DNA from: Mytilus edulis
Taxonomy: Eukaryota; Mollusca; Bivalvia; Mytilida; Mytilidae
Assembly (NCBI RefSeq): GCF_963676685.1
Contig: NC_092344.1
Location: forward strand, 49,684,830 to 49,748,829
DNA length: 64,000 nt
Direction: 5' to 3'
Shown here: one piece after another, positions 33,829 through 44,451 of the stretch
Layout: each line of letters opens with the position of its first letter
How positions within the stretch are numbered: position 1 is the stretch's first letter
Position numbers and translations under genes: made by a program
The notes under the pieces: generated by a model
What the model was told of the DNA's origin: nothing
Database searches by the model: none
What the model saw: the letters and a program-made list of their open reading frames with translations, nothing else

Positions 33829-35781
33829 ATGATGAGATTCCAGACCTTTTTCTTTTTGATGGCATTGACCACCATGACAGTAGCCGGTAAGTAATTAGTT
33901 ATCAAAAGTACCAGGATTATAATTTTATACGCCAGACGCGCGTTTCGTCTACATAAGACTCATCAGTGACGCTCAGATCAAAATAGTTAAAAAGCCAAAC
34001 AAATACAAAGTTAAAGAGCATTGAGGACCCAAAATTCCAAAAAGTTGTGCCAAACACGGCTAAGGTAATCTACTCCTGGGGTAAGAAAATCCTTAGTTTT
34101 TCGAATAATTCAAAGTTTTGTAAACAGAAAATTTATAAAAATGACCATGTAATTGATATTCATGTCAACACCGAAGTGTTGACTACTGGGCTGGTGATAC
34201 CCTCGGGGACGAAACGTCCACCAGCAGTGGCAACTATTCAATTTGCTTTCTTCAAGTTTAACAGAAGTGTTTTGGGTTTTATTATACAAAAATCTAAATG
34301 CCTTACTATCAAAAAATTTAAAAAATATAATTTCAATACTTATTATTTTATCATTTGTATATTCTTGAAAAAAATTTAACACAAAGTTTTCTGTTTTGAA
34401 TTGAATCAGATTTGTCATGTGGAGTCTTTCAATACGGTATGGCCTGGATCCGTACGTTCACTGCAGTTGTTAACGTCCTATGCATTTCATCTATAGCAAA
34501 TAGCTATCTAATTGGCAAACATATAAGATATCCTTACATTTATAAGAGAGACGAAAGATACCAGAGGGAGAGTCAAACTCATAGGTTGAAAATAAACTGA
34601 CAACGCCATGGCTAAAAATAAACAGACAAATAATAGTAAAGAAGACACAAAATAGAAAACTAAAGACTAAGCAACGCGAACCCAACCAATAACTAGTGGT
34701 GATCTCGGGTGCTCCGAAAGGGTAAGCAGATCCTGCTTCATATATGGCACCTGTCGTGTTGCTTAAGTCATTATAAATTCGGTAACTAGTCTAATTCGGT
34801 ATGTCACATTCGTGAAAAGGGAAAGGTATTGTAGTTACGACATAAGGAACATATCCGATATCATCTGTGAAACTTACATATACACAAGAGCGAACTTTTA
34901 TTGTTTTTATATTACTAGAATTCTGAAAGTTATATAAAATGTCAGATCTTCATTTTACAGTTTATGCACCAACTGAAAAACATGCATTAGATAAACATGG
35001 AGTTGAAAAGGTTTTACTGGTCGAGAACTCAGTTGGAAGAAACATCAACAGGCGTCGTGGTGGCGAATCTCTTTCTTTACTGGATGTCATTGATGCAAGT
35101 AGACGAACAGGATCAAGAGCTGGAGCTGTTGGTACATCTCATGGAATAGGAAATGAATTTCTAACACACGGGTCATCAACCAGTATAGGATTGTCTGGTG
35201 GTTCTCTTGGAAGTAGGACCTCTGTATCAAGAGACTCTTTAGCTGGTTTGTCTCGTGCTTTATCTGACGATGACAGTATCAGTAATTGTCATTATGGGTG
35301 TGGAGATGACAAGTTGTGTCGTTCAGGACATAAATGTGTACATGATGGTTGTAGCAGTTACTGCGTTGACATTTCTTCTAGAAGTTCATCATCTGGATTG
35401 ACCAGAGTTTCAAGTAATGATGGTCATATATCATCTGGCAGCAGAATTGGTACATCTGGTCTGGCTAGAAATTTTGATCTCTCTCGCAGTTCTCGTTTGG
35501 AATCTATTGGTAGTGGCCGTGGAGTGTCTGGCCATTCAGGTTCTGATATTCTTGACGCAATCAGCTCTAGACGAGTTGGACTAGACACAGTTTCTGTCAG
35601 ACGTAGTGGATTAGGTCGTATTTCTGGTTCGGGACTCGTTTCGCAGTCTGTGGTAGGAGGAAAAACAGATTGCAAAAATGACTGTTTTAGTGATGGAGAT
35701 TGTCCAACGAGCAAATACTGTGCATCTGTGAATTGTCACATGATTTGTAGAAGAAGACCGTCTAATGGATACACAGGATAA
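33829..35781 (+). CDS. Family copy E: secreted two-module six-Cys protein
   Basis: Coding exons 33829-33886 and 34961-35781 give a 292-residue precursor. Splice sites are GCCG|GTAAG and TTTTACAG|TTTATG, phase 1. The signal peptide begins MMRFQTFFFLMAL. The mature part starts VYAPTEKHALDKHG and has an intact NINRRR site. Six-Cys modules lie at about 129-154 and 257-282, with the same cysteine spacing as A, its closest relative in the window. The intron is 1074 bases, against 232 in A, because it holds a SINE-like repeat and other dispersed repeats. The poly(A) signal AATAAA is at 35834-35839. Fully open; function unknown. Confidence 0.82.
33897..34115 (+). repeat. SINE-like repeat, CGCGCGT family, in intron of E
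   Basis: Runs from TTATCAAAAGTACCAGG through GCCAGACGCGCGTTTCGTC to the tail with CCAAAAAGTTGTGCC and beyond. It is among the longest members in the window. Confidence 0.75.
34160..34910. repeat. Further dispersed repeats in intron of E
   Basis: The part at 34160-34250 has ACTGGGCTGGTGATACCCTC and CCACCAGCAG, also present at 61205-61285. The part at 34560-34900 has GTGATCTCGGGTGCTCCGAA and GTTACGACATAAGGAACATA, which I recall as a common bivalve repeat. Together with the SINE they explain the enlarged intron. Confidence 0.55.
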
Positions 35782-35839
35782 AAAACCTATCACCGAAATC
35801 CAGACTTTGAAATCTTATTTATATCTTTTATACAATAAA

Positions 35840-37141
35840 ATTTTGCAATCAGTTTGTGTTAACTGTGAGAATTTTTCGTATAACATCACAAAATGTCGAT
35901 AATTCAGGCTTAAAAGCAAGCGTTTTAGTAATGAGAAAATTTTAAAACATACAAATATACACAGAGAAACGAAGAAACGATAATAAAACACATATACAAT
36001 AATTGACAACACAATATTTTCAGACAAAAATTGTCCGTTGAACCCTCCTTGTCAAACTTACTGCTTATATAACAATGTTTAGAATGCCGATAATATGCCT
36101 ACGTGGCAGGAATAAAGTACAAACAAACGTAAGAAACACCGGTACAGAGAAATACTTAAATATATTTTATGATAACACATTACAAGTTGTAAACCGCAGA
36201 TTACCAACGGACAATTTCCACGAATTAACGACAAAAAACAGTTATGAAAGAATGTAGAGCAATAATTGCAATCTTTTTATCTCCCAGTTGATTCGACATA
36301 ACAGGGCCTGCAGCATCCCATCGGGATTCCTTTGCTAGATATTTGCTGCTTACATAATCTACTTAAAAGCTTATAAACAAAGAGTTTCCATTGGTGAAAT
36401 CGCAGTTATCCCTTTGATAATTTAACGGACGTACCACGATTTGGTTACTTGTAATGTAATTCCAATTCACAGACTACGGCGGATAATTTTAATTGCTTTA
36501 ACCATAATCTCATACACTTTCTCCAGATTTTGACGTATCAAACTTTTTATAACTTAGAAGAGTTTTTTAAGAAACAAATATCCAGCAACATTTTCTTAAC
36601 AATTCTAAAGACAAATCATTATCGTGTTTCAAAATCAACTAAGGCTTTTCTAAACAAAGATAACTTAATATTGGCCAAATTTGAAGCCACTTTTTTTTAA
36701 TTTCATTGTTCAATGTCCTTAAATTTGTTATTGATTTGCTCTCCGTGACACCAGTGAATCTATTACAGACAAAAGCAAGTTTTGTGTATACAATTAAATT
36801 ACAAACGTAAAGTGAATAGAATTTCAAAGCAGAAGTTTTTTTAAATAGTTATAAGAAAAAAATCCCATAGTCTATAAGAAAAATAAAAGACATCAGTTTT
36901 TCCTTCAAATAATACAAGTCTCCGGCTTCTACCAAATATGTTAATATCAAACTTTACAAATCGGTCACAACAACATTTCGTAATACATGCATATATTATG
37001 ATGTCGTTTAATGTTTGTCTGTTGTAGGAGGAAACAGCATGTGTTATTGATCCCTTGTACTTTTCTTAAGATATGCATAATCTGTAATTTTGAAGTAAAC
37101 AAACATCGTGGCATTTAACATTTTCAACTATAACTAACGAA
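35840..37141. other. E-F intergenic region
   Basis: No gene. The part at 36290-36640 is present inverted near G (about 55970-56330), marking the F/G duplication. The remainder down to 37140 is the distal upstream region of F, with a diverged copy of the TGTGTTATTGATCCC segment near 37040-37055. Confidence 0.5.
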
Positions 37142-37280
37142 TTCGTCAATTGCGGTTCAGTTAAAATTTCTTTGTGTGTATGTCAGTTATAAACAAAATA
37201 ATTGAAAAAGGGTATAAAAGAACGAGTCTGAAGAACAAAACATTATTCATAAGTATTAGTTTCAATTGCTTCAAACAAAA
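37142..37280 (+). promoter_or_regulatory. Promoter and noncoding first exon of copy F
   Basis: The block reads TTCGTCAATTGCGGTT (37142-37157), two changes from the family consensus. TATAAAAG is at 37213-37220. The noncoding exon ends at 37280 with CAAAA|GTAAG. Confidence 0.6.
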
Positions 37281-37315
37281 GTAAGAAATGTAGTTATATA
37301 ATATACATAATATAA

Positions 37316-37576
37316 GGGAGCTACCATTTGATTTTTAAAGGGGGGGGGGGGGGGGGCTAGGATGAAATTTGAAAAAAATAGGCAGGACAGGAGTTTTGAG
37401 TAAAAAAAAAAGGCAGGATGAGACACTTGCAAACAAAAAGTCAGGACGACAATTTAGGTAAAAAAAAGTCAGGATAAACTAAAAAAAAAAGGCAGGACCG
37501 AACAGATTGAAAAATAAAAAGGCAGGACAGAGATTACAGCTCCCCCCCCCCACATAAAAATCAAATGGTAGCTCCC
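37316..37576. mobile_element. Harbinger-like MITE, copy 1
   Basis: A 261-base element with TIR GGGAGCTACCATTTGATTTT, flanked by TAA on both sides (37313-37315 and 37577-37579). TWA duplications and GG-starting TIRs fit PIF/Harbinger. The interior is a poly-G run plus several copies of a motif like AAAAAGGCAGGAC. It sits in the first intron of F. The second copy is at 45672. Confidence 0.8.
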
Positions 37577-37743
37577 TAAGCCATTAAAGAATTTGAGAAA
37601 GGATCAATAAAAAAAATAGGGTACAAATGACTCAACACTCTTTAAAAAATGTCTTTATATTTAAAAATGATATTACAGTTAAAGAACATTTAAGAACCAG
37701 TTACGGCTGGTAAAAAAGAAACATTATAAAACGATGTTATAAA

Positions 37744-37925
37744 GTTATCAAAGGTACAAGGCTTATACATGGCATTTAGTACACCACAAGCGTGTTTCGT
37801 CTACATAAGACTCATCAGTGACGAGCAGATCAAAATAGTTAGAGAGCTAAACAAGTACAAAGATGAAGTACATTGATGACCCAGTATAGAATTTTATATT
37901 AAAACTTGTGCATTGAGCAACTAAA
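37744..37925 (+). repeat. SINE-like repeat, CGCGCGT family
   Basis: Diverged member: GTTATCAAAGGTACAAGG, then AAGCGTGTTTCGTCTACATA, then the AGACTCATCAGTGACGAGCA segment, inside intron 1 of F. Confidence 0.65.
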
Positions 37926-37969
37926 CTTTATTAATTCAAATAATGTAAAGGTGAGAGACACACATAATA

Positions 37970-38080
37970 GTTATCAAAAGTACCAGGATTATAATCTAGT
38001 ACGCCAGCACCGCGTTTCGTCCACATAAGACTCATCAGTGACGCTCATATCAAAATATTTATAAAGACAAACAAGTACCA
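37970..38080 (+). repeat. SINE-like repeat, CGCGCGT family, truncated
   Basis: Second member within intron 1 of F, starting GTTATCAAAAGTACCAGG and containing CGCGTTTCGTCCACATAAGA. It lacks the 3' tail. Confidence 0.65.
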
Positions 38081-38962
38081 ATAACTGTATGTTCAAATAA
38101 AATAACTACTTCGAAATATAATGCATTACCATAACATTCTTTTGTTTTGTTCTAATATATATATGTAAGTGAAAACCTAACTGACATAATTGTTTGAAAT
38201 ATTGAAGATACTAATGAGTATATGCATTGCTTAAAGACCATTCATGCCATTGGAATACTATGTTTTATTGATAAAAAAAAATATGAAATTTCAAATCATG
38301 TAAAAAATGCTATTTTCCTTCAATGCCCTGTTCGTTATTTGTTAATTCTTGTATTAACTTCTATCATATCTTTCTGATGTCTTATTGCCATACAATCTCT
38401 CTGAAATATGATTTTTGTATAATTATTTCTTGATTAATTTATTTCATACCTTGGGCGGATTAGGCAAATCTTTTTGAATTTAAAACATATTTACCCCATC
38501 ACAGAATAAAAGTGTATTGCAGAAATGCGCATTTGGAGTAGTAGTGGGTCCGTTTATGTTACTATTAATGAGTTTATCGTTTATTATATATATTTGCAGA
38601 TACCCCTATAAAGTTTCAAAATTTATCTACTTTCGTTATTTATTATTTATTTCTTTAATAATGTTTTTTGTGAATAGAATCCTTACATAAAATATAAATT
38701 GTACACAACTTGAAGCCCGGAAACTAGCGCAATAAAACCTAACCTTTAGCATCGATTGAAGAAATTCTGTCATTTCGTTATATACAATAACCAATAATAT
38801 TCGCATCAATGATTGTGTCCTATATGTAACTGTCTTGTAGGTCTATAACAAAAACAAGCTATGTGTTGATGCTCACTATTAGTGCGAGTCCTGTGCCGAT
38901 CCCAGTTTGATATGATTTTGTAAAACATATTTTTTTTGATGTGTATGTTAGAATTGTTAGAG

Positions 38963-40296
38963 ATGATGATACGCCAGTCATTTTTCTTTTCGTTGGCATT
39001 GGTCACAGTGACACTAGCCGGTAAGAGAAATATTCGATGATTTCTCTAGATTTAAAAGCTATTTTTTATAATGTGTTTTCGTTGTTGAGATAAAAAAAAA
39101 AACACCTTTTCAAAATCTTAACAAACGGTATAATGTCATTTCATACGAAGGTATCTTACCAACAACTTCATATTTTGGTAGAAGGAAAAATTTGAAAGAA
39201 TGGTTTGCTGGTTCATATATTTTTTTGCAATGTTGAATCCTTTATAGCTTGCAAAACGGTATGAGTTTTATACAGTGCTAAATCCATACGGTCCCTGTTA
39301 TATAATAGATAATTGTCTTATTTGCAAATATACCATAACTCATTAAATCAGTTTATAGATTAAGGATAATGTATATTTGAGAAGATAAAATGTCAGATAT
39401 ATTTTTTTACAGTCTATGCACCCACAGAAAAACATGCATTTGGAGTGGAGAAGGTTTTACTGGTCGAAAGCAAAGTTGAAAGAAACATAAACAGGCGTCG
39501 TGGTGGTGGATCCGTTTCTGTACTTGATGTTATTGATGCACAGACGAGCAGGATCAAGAGGAGTTTGGAACATCTCATGGAATAGACAGTGAATTTATTA
39601 CACACGGGTCATCTTCCGGTAGAGGACTGTCTGGGGTTACTGTTGGAGGCAGGACCTCTATATCAGGAACTATTAGAGGCCTTTCAGCTGTTTTGTCTCG
39701 TGCTTTATCTGACGATGACAGTAGCAGTAACTGTCATTATGGGTGTGGAGGCGACAGATTATGTAGTTCAGGACATAAATGTTGACCTGAGGGTGGTAGC
39801 AGTTACTGCGTCGACATTTCATCTGGAAATATAATTGGTGCATCTAGATTGGCAGACTCTATTAGAAGGGTAAACACGGGGTCAGAAATGATTAGAAGGT
39901 CATTATCTGGCTTGACCAGAGTTTAAAGTAATGATGGTCATTTATCATCTGGCAGCAGAATCGGTACATCTGACTTGGCTAGAAATGTTGATCTCTCTCG
40001 CAGTTCTTATTTGGAAACTATAGGCAGTGGCTGTGGAGTTTCTGGTCATTCAGGTTCTGATATTCTTGACGCAATCAGCTCTGGACCAGTTGAAATAGAT
40101 ACAGTTTCTTTCAGACGTAGTGGATCAGGTCGTACTTCTGGTTCAAGACTCGTTTCTCATTCAGTATTAGGAGGAAAAACTGATTGTAAAAAAAGACTGT
40201 TTTAGTGATGGAGATTGTCCAACGAATAAATACTGTGTTTTTGTTAATTGTCACATGATTTGCAGAAGAAGACCGTCTAATGGATATACAGGATAA
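38963..40296 (+). pseudogene. Family copy F: decayed two-module gene
   Basis: Exon 1 is intact (38963-39020, MMIRQSFFFSLALVTVTLA, GCCG|GTAAG). Exon 2 starts at 39413 and its family frame ends at TAA 40294-40296. By comparison with A and E the lesions are: an in-frame 9-base loss in HALDRHG (about 39440); a 2-base deletion at 39540/39541; a 1-base insertion at 39561-39568; TGA at 39783-39785 inside the central module, which also loses one Cys; TAA at 39924-39926; and a 7-A instead of 6-A run at 40188-40194 just before the last module. The poly(A) signal is AATGAA instead of AATAAA. It shares with G an extra linker (ADSIRR and NTGSE) absent from A-E. Clearly non-coding now. Confidence 0.85.
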
Positions 40297-40344
40297 TAGC
40301 CTATCATCGAAATCCAGACTTTGAAATCGTATTTAAATTTTTTA

Positions 40345-41299
40345 TACAATGAAATTTTGCAATCAGTTTGTGTTAACAGTGAGATTTTTTCGCATTACAT
40401 CGTAAAATGGCGATAATTCAGGCTGAAAAACAAACTATACAAAAAAGAAATACAACATACAGACATATTCCCGTTTGAATGGTTTCACAATAGTAATTTT
40501 TGGGCCCTTTATACTTGTTGTTTGGTGTGAGCCAAGGCTCCGTGTTGAAGGCCGTCCATTGACCTATAATGTTTTACTTTTATAAATTGTTATTTGGATG
40601 GAGAGTTGTCTCAGTGGCACTCATACGACATCTTCCTGTATATAAGAACGGAGATACGAAGAAACGGTAATATATATGCTTATATCACGACGTTTCTGTC
40701 TTAAATTGAAGTGGCCGCAACCGTGTTCATTCTTAATATTTTAATGTAAGTTGTGTTTGATGATAATGCATAACATCTATAAAGGTTATACACGGTTGCT
40801 GCCATTTTTATTTTTGACAAAACCATCTGAAAAAGATCTAGAGCCATATTATGACTTATTTGACAGATTTGTCATTTAAGCTTGAATTTGATCGTATAAA
40901 ATAACTACATCAGTTTAAATCTTACAATTAAACATGTTAAACTAATTCAATCGACTGAAGTATACATTACCTTTCATCAGACGAACCTGTAGTTTGAAGC
41001 CAACATTGGCCCTTACCGGACCTACTCCTTTGTAAACAAAATAAGGTATGCGTTTCGTTTACAAAGACTCATGTTACCATCAGACATTCCGACAAAATGA
41101 ATTCAGAGTGGTCAAACTAATTAGTATTATAATACGAGCACTCAGTACAGTATTATGTACAGGAAAACATTAATATAATTGGACCTTTTTTTATTTGTGT
41201 GGCCATACACACTTTCAATTGTAATCATTATGACATAGGTCTAGTACACACGGAATGAGTATGATATTTTGATATACCACTACTTAGGTTTCAAAGCTA
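40345..41299. other. Downstream of F
   Basis: No gene. The part at 40480-40640 is a dispersed repeat (GTGTGAGCCAAGGCTCCGTG) also at 25850. Nothing else recognised. Confidence 0.5.
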
Positions 41300-41904
41300 T
41301 AATACTATAGATTAAGCATGTGTCTCCTAGTAGAAAACAAATATTTCAGCGTTTTTCATTCAAACCATGATTTCTTTGATAGAGAACATTTGTGAACAAG
41401 GATGTTACTAAAGCTCACTACATGGAAAAATTTCTTTTAACTTTGGTAATCACTCAAATAAGATTGAATTAATAAAAATCATCCAGAAGATCGCAGATGA
41501 ACCCGCAAACTTTCATCTTCAAAAGACAGAATGGCGCTCTTTTTAAAACTAGAATAAATGGATTTCGAAATTTGCTGTAAAACACGACGTCTATACTTTT
41601 ATGCTAAGCAGGATATGCTTACACTTTCTTTCACTTTTGAGGACATCCGAAAATTAGCTTGGTGATAGTGTATACCTTTCTTGTTTGTAAGTGTTATTTT
41701 TTTTTTTATTAAACATTGTTTGTTTTGAATTATTTCAATGACTGCCTGGACTAATCTGTATTAATTCTACTGGTCATATATTGTGTTTAAACGTTTGATT
41801 GGATGTAGATTTATACAAAAAAGGTCCTTCCTGTCAAAATTGTCATTCATACCTTGGTTACATCATGACAATTTCAACAGTGAGTAAGTGCAAAATTGTA
41901 AAGT
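41300..41904 (+). repeat. Paralogue of 15240-16210 with an unexpanded minisatellite unit
   Basis: Same order and orientation as 15240-16210, but only one unit (ACTGGTCATATATTGTG, near 41770) stands where the other copy has 17. Noncoding. Confidence 0.65.
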
Positions 41905-42525
41905 CTTCTTTTTGAAAATAAAATATTGCATTCAGTTTTTGTTATTGTATAGATTTTCTGTTATTTCTTCAAAAATATTGATAAATAGTTATCAAAGGTA
42001 CCAGGATCCGATTATAATTTAATACGCCAGACTCGCGTTTTGTCTATATAAGACTCATCAGTGACGCTCAGATCAAAATAGTTGTAAAGCCAAACAAGTA
42101 CAATCCTTCGTCATTCGTCAGATCAAACTAATCAGAAAAATATAACAACATACACACATAAGTACAGATATAAATAAAGATAACAAAAGCATACAGCAAT
42201 TAAATAAAATGTGCCGTGATTTGTTTTAAATTACAGTAACTCGTAACAAACAAACAAAAACATAACATAAACAAATAAAAACTTTTTTCTCCAAAGCAAA
42301 AACAATTATTCCTTGTTCTACATTCACTTGAATTCTAAAATAACTATAAAATTTCTTCAGATTTTTTTTATGCTGGATACGTGCTGATAGCTGGACAAAC
42401 GGAAAACCTACGATTTTCTTTACAAAAACAGAATACGTGAAAGATATAAGCATAAACATATTTGATTATAAAATGAGGTATACATGAAACCTGAAAATTT
42501 TAAAATGTAGAAATACAACACATTT
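41905..42525 (+). repeat. Relic of a B-type 3' flank without its gene
   Basis: From 41915 (AAAATAAAATATTGCATTCA) to about 42500 the sequence matches the poly(A) site and downstream flank of B (8394-8900) in the same orientation. It is interrupted by a SINE-like insert at 41988-42104. The coding exon that should precede it is absent; the neighbouring DNA is the 41300-41900 segment. Confidence 0.65.
41988..42104 (+). repeat. SINE-like repeat, CGCGCGT family
   Basis: From GTTATCAAAGGTACCAGG through GCCAGACTCGCGTTTTGTCT to AGCCAAACAAGTACAA. It is inserted in the B-type flank relic. Confidence 0.7.
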
Positions 42526-42529
42526 GCTA

Positions 42530-42795
42530 TATCTCACTAGTATGAGTTTTCATGTGTTTATCATATAGTTTTTTGTGTTACTAAACTGTTTACCACATAC
42601 ATCATATGTGCGAGGTTTTTATAAACTACGAGTTCTCATGTGTCTGGTGTCCCTAAACTGTAAACCACATATATCACGGGTACGGGTGCGAGGTTCTCAC
42701 CAGTATGAGTTATCATGTGTCTATCATAGAGTCTTGTGTCACTAAACTGTTATCCACAAACAAGGCATGCGCGATGTTTTCATCAGTATGAGTCC
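42530..42795 (-). pseudogene. Decaying 3' zinc-finger array
   Basis: This is downstream of the stop of the zinc-finger gene and in a shifted frame. At the junction (42860-42780) a finger readable as YQCYACGRQF followed by HYDRHMRTH begins after an apparent one-base deletion. The next finger (CLVCG, then QFSDTRLYDRHMITH) carries a TAA in place of a residue. Two shorter, truncated finger relics follow (DICGLQF and DVCGKQF). This indicates that the gene once encoded at least four more fingers. Confidence 0.75.
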
Positions 42796-44451
42796 TCATA
42801 TGTCTATCATAGTGTCTGGTGTCTCTAAACTGTCTACCACATGCATAGCATTGGTAAGATATTCACCTGCATGAGTAAGTTTCATGTGTAAAAGACAGGT
42901 ACTTTTGAGGCTAAACTCTTTCCCGCAAACATTACATGTGTAATTTAAAAGTTTATCATTTGTTACAGTATTATGAGTACAACTTTGAGTTTTCATGTGT
43001 ATACGGACCGTGCTCTTGTCCCTAAACCCTTTTCCACATACATCACATGTGTAAGGTTTTTCATCTGTATGAGTTATCATGTGTATATGAAGGGATCTGA
43101 TGCTCCTAAAACCTTTGCCACATACATCACATTTGTAAGGTTTTTCACCTGTATGTATTCTAATGTGTGTGATTAAATCCTGATTTGACTTAAATCCTTT
43201 ACCACATACATCACAAATGTAAGGTTTGCGTTGCTCACCAGTATGAGTTCTCATGTGTCTAAGACAAGAACTGTTCTTGCCAAACTCCTTACCACACACA
43301 TCGCATTTGTAAGGTTTATCTCCAGTATGAGTTCTCATGTGTCTAAAATAAGAACTGTTGTTGCCAAACTCTTTACCACACACATCGCATTTGTAAAGTT
43401 TATCACAATTATTAATATTCGTGTGTGTATCAATGTTACATTTGTCGCTTAATCCTTTATCACCTGCTTCTCTGGTATTCGGTTTTTCATCAGTATGAGT
43501 TTTCATGTGTTTATTATGGGAAGTGATGTCACTAAACCCTATTTCACATACATCACATTTGTAAAATTCGTCACCAGTATGAGTTCGCATGTGTTTGTGG
43601 AAATTACTGTTGTTGTCAAACTCTCTACCACATATATCACATGTGTAACGTTTATTATATTTATAACCAGTATGAATTGTCATGTGTTTATTGCAGCCAC
43701 TTTTTCTACCGAAATTTTTACCACAGACATCACATGTGTAAGGTTTTTCACCGGTATGCATTCTTGTGTGTGCCGTTAAGGAACTGCAGACATTGAACCC
43801 TTTACCACATACATCACATATGTAAGGTTTTACACTAGTATGAGTTCTGTTATGTTTCTTATATGATTTATAGTAACCAAATCCTTTACCACATAAATCA
43901 CATGTGTAAGGTTTTTCACGCTTATCACCTGTGTGAATTCGCATGTGTCTGAGCAAGTTACTTTTGTGACCAAACCCTTGGCCACATAAATTACATGTGT
44001 AACGTTTTTCATCAGTATGACTTTTTTTATGTTTCGTACAGTTTCTGGAGTTAGTAAACCCTTGACCACATACACCACACGTGTAACGCTTTTTACCAGT
44101 ATGAGTTCGTGTGTGTTTTTTTAAGGTTTTATCGAACCTAAAACTTTTACCACACACATCACATTTATAAGGTTTATCCTGTTTATCAACACTATGAATA
44201 ATCATGTGTTGAAGGAAGCCTTTTTTGTCACTAAATCCTTTAACACACACATCACATGTGTAAGGTTTATCAGCAGTATGAGTTCTTGTGTGTATCGTAT
44301 GAGATCTGAAGTTACTGAAAACTATACCACAGACATCACATGTGTAAGTTTTTTCACCCGTATCCATTCTGAAGAGTGATTTTTTTTTAAATTGGCGTGT
44401 ACGTCTTACAGTCTGGTCATGTATCACATAAATGTAGATATCTGAAAACAT
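42796..44451 (-). CDS. C2H2 zinc-finger protein, 16 intact fingers
   Basis: Open frame of 551 residues, nearly all C2H2 fingers (CDVCGKGF type with TGEKPY/TGDKPY-like linkers). I count 16 canonical fingers plus one degenerate unit after the tenth (PNTREAGDKGLSDK), which has lost its cysteines and its second histidine. Such arrays usually bind DNA in the nucleus, but no target can be read from sequence. The start is uncertain. ATG at 44451 lies across TTTTCAG (44448-44442 on the minus strand), a good splice acceptor, so this may be the last exon of a longer gene with the true N-terminus upstream. No KRAB, BTB or SCAN domain is visible. The last residues (after LTHAGEYL) are out of the ancestral frame because of a probable one-base deletion, and the finger array continues as pseudogene sequence beyond the stop. 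Confidence 0.8.
   Translation of the reverse strand: MFSDIYIYVIHDQTVRRTRQFKKKSLFRMDTGEKTYTCDVCGIVFSNFRSHTIHTRTHTADKPYTCDVCVKGFSDKKGFLQHMIIHSVDKQDKPYKCDVCGKSFRFDKTLKKHTRTHTGKKRYTCGVCGQGFTNSRNCTKHKKSHTDEKRYTCNLCGQGFGHKSNLLRHMRIHTGDKREKPYTCDLCGKGFGYYKSYKKHNRTHTSVKPYICDVCGKGFNVCSSLTAHTRMHTGEKPYTCDVCGKNFGRKSGCNKHMTIHTGYKYNKRYTCDICGREFDNNSNFHKHMRTHTGDEFYKCDVCEIGFSDITSHNKHMKTHTDEKPNTREAGDKGLSDKCNIDTHTNINNCDKLYKCDVCGKEFGNNSSYFRHMRTHTGDKPYKCDVCGKEFGKNSSCLRHMRTHTGEQRKPYICDVCGKGFKSNQDLITHIRIHTGEKPYKCDVCGKGFRSIRSLHIHMITHTDEKPYTCDVCGKGFRDKSTVRIHMKTQSCTHNTVTNDKLLNYTCNVCGKEFSLKSTCLLHMKLTHAGEYLTNAMHVVDSLETPDTMIDI

Noticed and set aside
42973-44379. Several ORFs antisense to the zinc-finger array
   Set aside because: Mirror frames of a regular repeat; no independent evidence.
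44380-44451. Resemblance of the zinc-finger N-terminus (MFSDIYI) to the family intron/exon border (MSDIYIT)
   Set aside because: Only a short AT-rich acceptor-like sequence is shared; no further similarity, so taken as coincidence.
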